DNA of 64,000 nt from Symsagittifera roscoffensis (Eukaryota; Xenacoelomorpha; Acoela; Convolutidae). The notes beneath the pieces are model-generated. The model did not search any database and was not told the DNA's origin. It saw nothing but the letters and a program-made list of their open reading frames with translations. Numbering within the stretch: the first letter of the stretch is position 1; every line of letters starts with the position of its first letter. The position numbers and the translations under genes are program-made. Shown here one piece after another: positions 57,301 to 64,000 of this stretch. The stretch lies in NCBI RefSeq assembly GCF_963678635.1, contig NC_087070.1, positions 48,899,467 through 48,963,466 on the forward strand, written 5' to 3'.

Positions 57301-59295
57301 CTACAGCATGTCTGACTCCAGAAGGTTTATGTGCCTTTGGAAGATACCATTTAGTCACCCCATGCCCCTGGGCCTGTCGAAGTGGATGCCATCCGAAGAC
57401 GCGTCATCCGGAAGGGAATGTTCCATCATGCTTGCCGCGTCCAGCAGTCTCACGGGAAGTACGCTCCTCTGCTGGATCGGTCTGATGATGTCATTGATGT
57501 TACGCACCCTATTGTTCATCTCCCTCGCATTTTGGTCAGCCATCATATTGTACGGGACAGTGCAAATTGTTAGTACCGCTGGATCTAGATAAATCCTCAA
57601 TTCCTCAAGAATACAACTCATCCTCTCTTGCAGCCTCATCACTTCCCTCGGCTAACCTCTAGACACGTCATTGGTTCCCATCATCAGAGTAAACGTATAC
57701 ATCTTCACCATGCCCAGCATCTCTAGTGACGCAATTATCTGGGGCGTTGCAGCTCCAGAAAAACTCAAGACTCCCACTTGCCAATCCGCCTGGATTCGCG
57801 TCAACACTCGTACCAGACTGTCCCCTATAATCAAGTGGACTGCACCCTCAGGTTTCCGGGGCTGCGTGAAATATTCAGCCCATGAAGCGTCGTGGAAGGC
57901 ACCCTTCCTTGCGCGTTGTGCCGCTGTCCAATCCATCCGGTTAAGCCTGTGATAGGCACCTTCCGTGTTCTTTTTGTAACTCGCGATTATCACACTCCTC
58001 ACTGGATGATCTCTCCAGGTGGGAGGTTGCTCTTCTCGTGCTGAGTTGTCGCGAGCCTTTGACTGCAACCTCTCCTGCAACTCCCTAAGGCGTGATGCGC
58101 CCGTCCCGGTTTGACTACCACTGGTTGAACTGGGCGTAAATCCCGGCAGCGCGATTTCCATCAGGGGCCTAATTGGGTTTGTCTCTAGATTGCGCATGGA
58201 AGGAACTGGCTCGGTTGTTGTCCATGACTCCAGGACCTCATTCATGTGTTTTTGGGCCACACGGTCCAAGTTGAAGCGACCGCTCGCCCTGGGAGGTTCG
58301 TCTACCTCCATCCGCGACTCTGGTCTCAATCTAGGGACATCTGGTTCAGTCGTAGTCTTCTTCTTTTCTTTCTGTTTCGCAAACTCTTCTTGTCTCCTTT
58401 GTGTCTTTTTGATCTCTGATCTTATCTGCTCACAATTATCTGTCTTCTCGTGCAACCTCTGAGCTTGCTCCCGTTCCGCTTTTATCAGATTTAAATCCAG
58501 ATTCGCCTGATCCCACTCAGGAATCGCTTGGTCCCTTTCCAGATTCGCTTGTTCCCTCTCAAGAATTGCACCATCCCGATCAAGGTTGGCTTTATCTCGC
58601 TCCCTCTGGGCCCTTTCCAGTTCCTTTTTTAAGTTGTTGAGGTCTGGGTATGCCTCCTCAGTCTGTTGAGACCGTGTCATGGACAGTGGCCTGCTTGTGG
58701 ACTGGACTGCTGCCCCTGCTGATGGTCTGGTCCGGAGGGAAAACTCTCCCGCACCATATTCTGTGTTATTGCTGCTCAAGCCAGGGTTTCTCGCAAGGTC
58801 AAATCCCATCACGCCTCCATCCTTATTCCAGGACAGCCATTGGGTCTGCTCTTGATTGTATATTCCTTCTGAAGTGTAGCCCACCATGAACACGGCTTCA
58901 GTCGCTGACTTGCGGCATTCGCCTTGCACTTCTAGTTGAAGGATGGCATTCAAGATTACCGCCAGTCTTTCGTTCACTTGTATGTAATCGAGGTCCCTCA
59001 AGCGCTTGTATACTATACTCATCGAGGGTAGGCTTTGCGAGCGCTGATGGCATACACTTCCATAAGCGATCCGCCATCGTTGCTGTTTTTTCAAGCGATC
59101 TCCAGTATCAACCAACTCAAGAAAGGCCTTTTCCAAACCAACTTGAGAAATCCCCTTCCCAGTAAAACTCAAGAAATACCTTTTCCCAATTGATACTTGA
59201 GAAATGTCTTCCTCTAGTGCTGCTAGTGGAGAACTATTTGAGATCTCCCGTTTTGTTTGAGTGAGTGTAGCTCGATTGTCAAACCAATTTTGCAA
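57301..59295 (-). pseudogene. C1 ORF2: coiled-coil protein with SGNH/GDSL hydrolase domain
   Basis: 664 codons from ATG 59295 to TAG 57301, interrupted only by an in-frame TAG (57652-57654) and TGA (57355-57357) with no frameshift. The N-terminal 150 residues match the start of the accessory region in element B. A charged coiled coil of repeated ERDQANLERD-like heptads follows (about residues 220-310). The C-terminal 210 residues form an SGNH hydrolase: HLIIGDSLVRVL (block I, nucleophile Ser), MMGTNDV (block III, GxND) and SSDGIHFDRPRG (block V, Asp and His). This fold normally cleaves ester or acyl bonds. Such a domain occurs in ORF1 of some CR1/L2 non-LTR elements; in a Ty3/gypsy accessory gene it is unusual. 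The two stops imply recent decay. Confidence 0.85.
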
Positions 59296-59892
59296 ATCAA
59301 TCTGAATTTAGAATTCATTTTTGGGCCAAGATGTTTCTCGCTCAAGCCTAGCCTAAACCTGCCCCTTACTACTAAAAACTATTCTAACAATTCCTCGATA
59401 AAATATTTCAATTAGACATCTTAAAGCATGCACACTTATTTCATGTTTTAGCACCACTACTTCTCTAAAATCTAATTGTCATGCCAATTACGTTAAAATC
59501 CATCTGCCTGACTCGTGCCCCCCTTTACCTAGCTCAAGAACCCTGTGCCTCCTAACTCAAGACTTCCATATCCACTCAAAGCTCAGGTGATACTCTAATA
59601 GTACTTCTTGTGTAGGTGCGCCATTATCTCCGGTTCTGCGAAGACCACGTGCAGGATGGCGTACAATTCCCTAGGACTCAACTTGCCCCTGTTTGGATCG
59701 TAGACCGGCATTCAGACCTCTCGTATCCCTCTTTCGACAAGGAAGTCCCTCAACCTCGTTCCTGCCAACATCACGTGCTTCATATCTATCGTGTTCCTTT
59801 CCCTGACCCTCGTCACCAAAAAGCACAAGTATTCACCAGAAATTTGTCAAACTGAAGGAGGAAGCGCAGCCATTCCTCCCAACCCCGGTCTC
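59239..59892. repeat. Direct repeat, copy 1 (C1)
   Basis: Matches 62246-62889. It covers, on the minus strand, the end of the macrodomain-like module, the spacer and the start of ORF2. The left edge is sharp at gagatctcccgttttgtt. Confidence 0.85.
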
Positions 59893-62233
59893 ACTCAAGG
59901 AATGCTCACTTTTGTTGATGATCTGCAACTCTTTATCGGCTACCAGCTCGCCCACGTTCACCAACTCCTCGCCTATCTCCTCGGGTTGTATCTTGTCAAT
60001 CAAGAAGTCGTCACCATACCTGTTGTACATCATGCCTGTCCGTTTGCGACCGCCTTTCCTTGTCTTTGTGGTCATCGGCAGGTCTGGTTCTGTCCATTTT
60101 GGTACCTCGTTCTACTCTGGATCTATTTTCTCGTTATCATCCATGCTCACGTCCTCATTGCCGTCATTCTTCTCTATAGTGGCTTTCTCGTTTACCTCAC
60201 ATGCTGGTTCTACCAGTAGGTACTCGAGGCTTTCCAGGTTCTGTGATACACAACAGTCTTCGGAGATGGAACCTGAGGTTTCAGATTTTCGTAGTGCGCC
60301 GCACGCCCTGTACTCAAGCGATAGAATCGGCGCTGCTGGTGTACCTCCGTTAACTGATCCTCTCCAATACTTCAGTAACTTTTTATCCCCTTTTGGAGGT
60401 ATGATGATCTGGAACACCCAGACGTATTGTCCCACAGCATACGGTTTCGCCTTAAGTCTTTTTCATCGTACTTCTTCCGCCGCCTCATTTGCGCCTGCGC
60501 CGTCTTCCTTCTGCAGAGCTCGTTCAACTCCTGTTGTCTCTTGACAGCTTCCTTCACATACGCCTGAGCCGACGTCTTTTTCCCTTCGTATTCTGGATAG
60601 AAGAATGTCAGGGGCATCGCTCTCTCCCTGCCAGTTAACATCATGAAAGGGCTAATCCCTGTAGTTGAGTGTTGCGTGCTGTTATACGCCCCTACCATTT
60701 GCGACAGATATTTATCCTAATCTGTCATGTACCTCGAGCAATACACCCTGAGCATGTTCACCAGTGTTCCGTACTGTTTCTCCACTTTTCCGTTAGTTTG
60801 AGGATGGTCGGTCGTTGAATGCGCTTGAGCAATGTGGGATCTCCTCATCAGTTTTTTTTAGGTCCCCCACGAAGGCTTCCCCATTGTCCGATTAGAATGT
60901 TATCGGACAACCATATCGTGATATCCAGTACGTTATCAAATGATCACAAATCTCTTCCGCTGAGGCCGTCTGACATGGTACCGCTTCTGCCAGTTTCTTA
61001 AAGTGGTCTATAATTACCAGTATCTGATTGCATCCCGAGTCTGTCATGTAGATCTTCTAATGGTCTATCTGCACGACCTCGTTAATTTCCGAGCTTTCCT
61101 CGGAATAAAGTGGAAATTTCGTTTTTCTAGGATCTTTCACCTGCAAACACGACAAACATGCGTTCGCCCAATTTTCGCAAGCCTTTCTCAACCCTGGCCA
61201 ATCAAACGTGAGCAGTATTCTTTGTTGTACCTTGTCTATCCCCTGATCTCTCATCTATTCGTGCGATCTGAACAACATTTCCATCTGGTATAGCTGTGGT
61301 AGTATGATGAGATTGTGCTTGTGGTATATCTTCTTCTCATCCTTCCTCCTACAGGCTACCACACCATCAGCTGTGCGATAGAGTAAATCCCCTCTCTCTT
61401 TGTAGAACTGGCTCAGGATCTTGTAACTATCCTCCTTCAGGTCTCCTTTCTCCTTGACTCCCGTCCGGATCCATAAGGAGAGGTTGCTCGTCATCTTATT
61501 ATTCTTCTGGGCTCGCTTCAGATCCGACAGTCTGTATCTCGCTTTGTCGTGTTCTTTCAATGCAATCATTTGACCATTCAGTTCTCCCTCCAGGACTGTG
61601 GATGTCGTCTTTTAGCTTAACACAAACTATCCTTCTCAAGACCTCCCCGTCATCATCCGGTTCCAGGTTTGTCCTGACGTTTGAATTGCACGATAGCTCC
61701 CTGAATGGTTTCCTTGACACCGCAATTTTCTCAAGTTCTTCTCCTTCGTAAGCCTCCTGTTGATCTAGATTGTACGTCCCTGAGGAAGGGTCAGTTTGTA
61801 GTTCCCTGTCGCGGTGCCTCATTTTCTCTTATGCTAATATCATGTAAAGACTGTCTTGGTCATCACCACTCTTCTATGAGTCATCCTCCCATTCTTCCGA
61901 CTCCCCGGACAATTTCTCTTCCTCACCGTCTGCTTTTGTTTTTGGCCACTCCCCGGACTCTTGATCTAGTCCGTTGTGTTCGGCTTCCTCCTTGAATGAC
62001 ACTTTCTTCTTCCGAAACGTTGTCCGTCTAAGTATGTCTTCTGGGATTTTTTCGACCAATGTTCGCATACCTTTTTTGTAGTCAGGTTGCTTGACTTTCA
62101 TCGAGTACTCGCCATGAGCTGGTTGCCCTCGTCTCAGTATGGTGACTTCTGGTTTGTCTTTGTCATTGCTCCGGAATACAGGTTTATCGTCTGCTAGTTT
62201 CGCGAGTAGTCTCCCCAAATCCTCTCCTGTCAT
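59595..62233 (-). pseudogene. C1 polyprotein, decayed 3' half of pol
   Basis: The minus strand reads, in several frames: the RNase H-integrase linker (62233-61874, with an LSGE peptide), the pre-integrase region (61822-61255), the integrase HHCC end (GIDKVQQRI, CLSCLQVKDP; 61254-61057), the catalytic core with SDNG preceded by a stop where A has Gln, GISPFMMLTG and the GPF-region remnant (60698-60112), an acidic part (60075-59833) and the macrodomain-like C-terminal half with EYLCFLVTR, GTRLRDFLVERG and VYDPNRGKL (59860-59595). Many stops and frameshifts; not functional. No gag, protease or RT remains. Confidence 0.8.
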
Positions 62234-62245
62234 AACCCTTCCTGA

Positions 62246-62889
62246 GATCTCCCGTTTTGTTCGAGTGAGTGTAGCTCGATTCTCGATTCAATTTTGCTAA
62301 TCAATCTGAAAATAGAATTCATTTTTAGGCCAAGATGCTTCTTGGTATAGCTGTGGTAGTATAAAACATCCCCCTTACTACTAAACACTATCCTAACAAT
62401 CCCTCGATAAAATAAATCAATCAGACACCTAAAAGCATGCAGACTTAATTCTATTTTTAGCACCAACCATTAAATCACTAAAATCTAATTGTCATGCCAA
62501 TTACGTTAAAATCCATCTGCCTGGCTCGTGCCCCCGTTTACCTTGCCTCCTAACTCAAGACTTCCATGTCCACCCAAAGCTCAGGCGATACACAATTAGT
62601 ACTTCTTGTGTAGGTGCACCATTATCTCCGTTTCTGCGAAGACCATGTGCAGGATGGCGTAGAAATCCCTAGGACTGAACTTGCCCCTGTTTGGATCGTA
62701 GACCGGCATTCAGACCTCTCGTATCCCTCTTTCGACAAGGAAGTCCCTCAACCTCGTTCCTGCCAACATCACGTGCTTCATATCTATCGTGTTCCTTTCC
62801 CTGACCCTCGTCACCAAAAAGCACAAGTATTCACCGGGAACTTGTCAAACTGAAGCTGGAAGCGCAGCCATTCCTCCCAACCCCGGTCT
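62246..62889. repeat. Direct repeat, copy 2 (C2)
   Basis: Partner of 59239-59892, about 3 kb away in the same orientation. Scattered substitutions and small indels show an old duplication. Its left edge joins directly to the linker of C1, marking the recombination point. Confidence 0.85.
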
Positions 62890-64000
62890 CTGCCTAAATA
62901 GAAACTCTACGTTCTGATATTCTCTTTTGAAGTCGGATCCAGTCTTGTGTTGAAGCCCCTATCCGCTGTTATGCAGATCGCACTAGTCCTACCTGACTAA
63001 ATAAAGTCGCTGTTCGTGACCAGGATGTTCTCTGAATATTCATTCGCTATCTCGAATTTTGTCTTGAAAATTTATCCTATGGTAGGCTCAGTTTCCTCCT
63101 GATCCAATTCCAACCCGTTACTCTCTCTCACTTACCTGAGGTTCTTTATCATCAAAATTTCGGTGTGGTTAAGTCCTACCCCCACTCCCCGGACAAAAAT
63201 ATTTATCGACGTACCCGTCGGTGATGCTGGGTTCAAGTGATCCGGTGGTATGTCCAGTGGCCGGTCAGTGGCTGTCCAACCAAATAGCGGATTTTTTGTT
63301 TTCACATGTTTTATTGCTGACGCGTCGCCCCGCTGAATACTTTGCGCTTCCTTCTTGTCAGTCTCAAGGTTATGCATCTTTCCAGTATCCTCATGTTTGT
63401 ATTTTCCCTTCTTTCGATCTCGTTCTGTTCCAGGTCTACTTCTCTTTCTGGTACGCAGTAGTCCTCTTGCAAGAATTCTCACTGTCGTTGATGATCTGCA
63501 ACTCTTTATCGGCTACCAGCTCGCCCACGTTCTTCAACTCCTCGCCTATCTCCAGTCATCTGGAGATGGGACGTGGGTTTTCAGATTTTCGTAGTTCTTC
63601 CGCTGCCTCATTTGTGACTGCGCCGTGTTCCTCCTGCAGAGCTTGTTCAATTCCTGTTGTCTCTTGACAATTTACTTCACATACGCCTGAGCTGACGTCT
63701 TTTTCTTTTCGTATTCTGGATAGAATAATGTCAGGGGCATCGCTCTCTTCCTGTCACTTTACATCATGAAAGAGCTGATCCCTGTAGTTGAGTTTTGCGT
63801 GCTGTTATCACAATCTGTCATGTATCTCCAGCAATACATCCTGAGCATGTTCATCAGTGTTATGTTCTGCCTCTTCACTAATTCGTTACTTTGAGGATGG
63901 TAGGTCGCTGAATGCGCTTGAGCAATGTGAGATCTCCTCATCAGTTCTTTTGTTAGGTCCCCCACGAAGGCTTTCCCATTGTCTGATTAGAATGTCATCG
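62596..64000 (-). pseudogene. C2 polyprotein, decayed integrase to macrodomain-like end
   Basis: A second partial copy upstream of C1 on the minus strand, running off the window. 63965-63759 is integrase core (GDLTKELMRRS, TYHPQSN) in which the catalytic Glu of the LVERQN motif is Lys (LVKRQN). 63482-63132 carries the acidic region and NIFVRGVGVGLNHTEI, the segment before the macrodomain-like module. 62890-62596 is that module's C-terminal half. The stop before SDNG is shared with C1. Confidence 0.75.

Noticed and set aside
59616..59855. Plus-strand ORF repeated at 62614-62853
   Set aside because: Antisense of the duplicated macrodomain-like segment.

Overview
The window is animal nuclear DNA, probably from an invertebrate. 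It has spliced genes, nested LTR and non-LTR retrotransposons, satellite DNA and an AT-rich background. The phylum cannot be fixed from the sequence; a nematode is possible but unproven.

Region 1 (1-12034) is host DNA. A deoxyhypusine synthase gene lies on the minus strand in three exons (11052-10734, 3280-2989, 2470-1936). The exons join in frame to 381 codons with GT/AG borders. Its 7.45 kb first intron holds a threefold 281-283 bp tandem repeat and about 2.8 kb of a 160-170 bp satellite with a higher-order period near 1.31 kb. An exon of a second deoxyhypusine synthase copy lies downstream (840-594). Positions 1-264 hold the end of a Tc1/mariner-type transposase.

Region 2 (12035-50356) is a nest of two giant Ty3/gypsy-type LTR retrotransposons, both on the plus strand. 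Outer element B (LTRs 12035-12964 and 49439-50356) was hit in its 5' leader by inner element A (13668-32101, 18.4 kb, 884-bp LTRs with two differences). A is intact: one 3160-codon Gag-Pol frame, then a 1000-codon accessory ORF. B also carries a 5'-truncated non-LTR element (34166 to about 36820), frameshifts, a nonsense codon and a deletion in its accessory region. Both A and B are flanked by exact 3-bp target duplications, which is short for this superfamily.

Region 3 (51184-64000) holds minus-strand decayed relatives, here called C1 and C2. C1 keeps accessory genes that A lacks: ORF2, a coiled-coil protein with an SGNH/GDSL hydrolase domain, and a longer ORF3 whose N-terminal part looks like a second, degenerate SGNH-type fold.

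Most notable: (i) a TARG1/OARD1-like macrodomain at the C-terminus of the Gag-Pol polyproteins; (ii) an SGNH hydrolase ORF in the same family; (iii) a structured RNA of about 150 nt just upstream of gag, present three times with compensatory stem changes; (iv) a 12-mer at the polypurine tract that recurs inside the coding region; (v) dense CGGAGGGT-type motif arrays in the leaders. Together they describe a giant Ty3/gypsy lineage with ADP-ribose-fold and esterase-fold accessory modules and elaborate cis-acting RNA.
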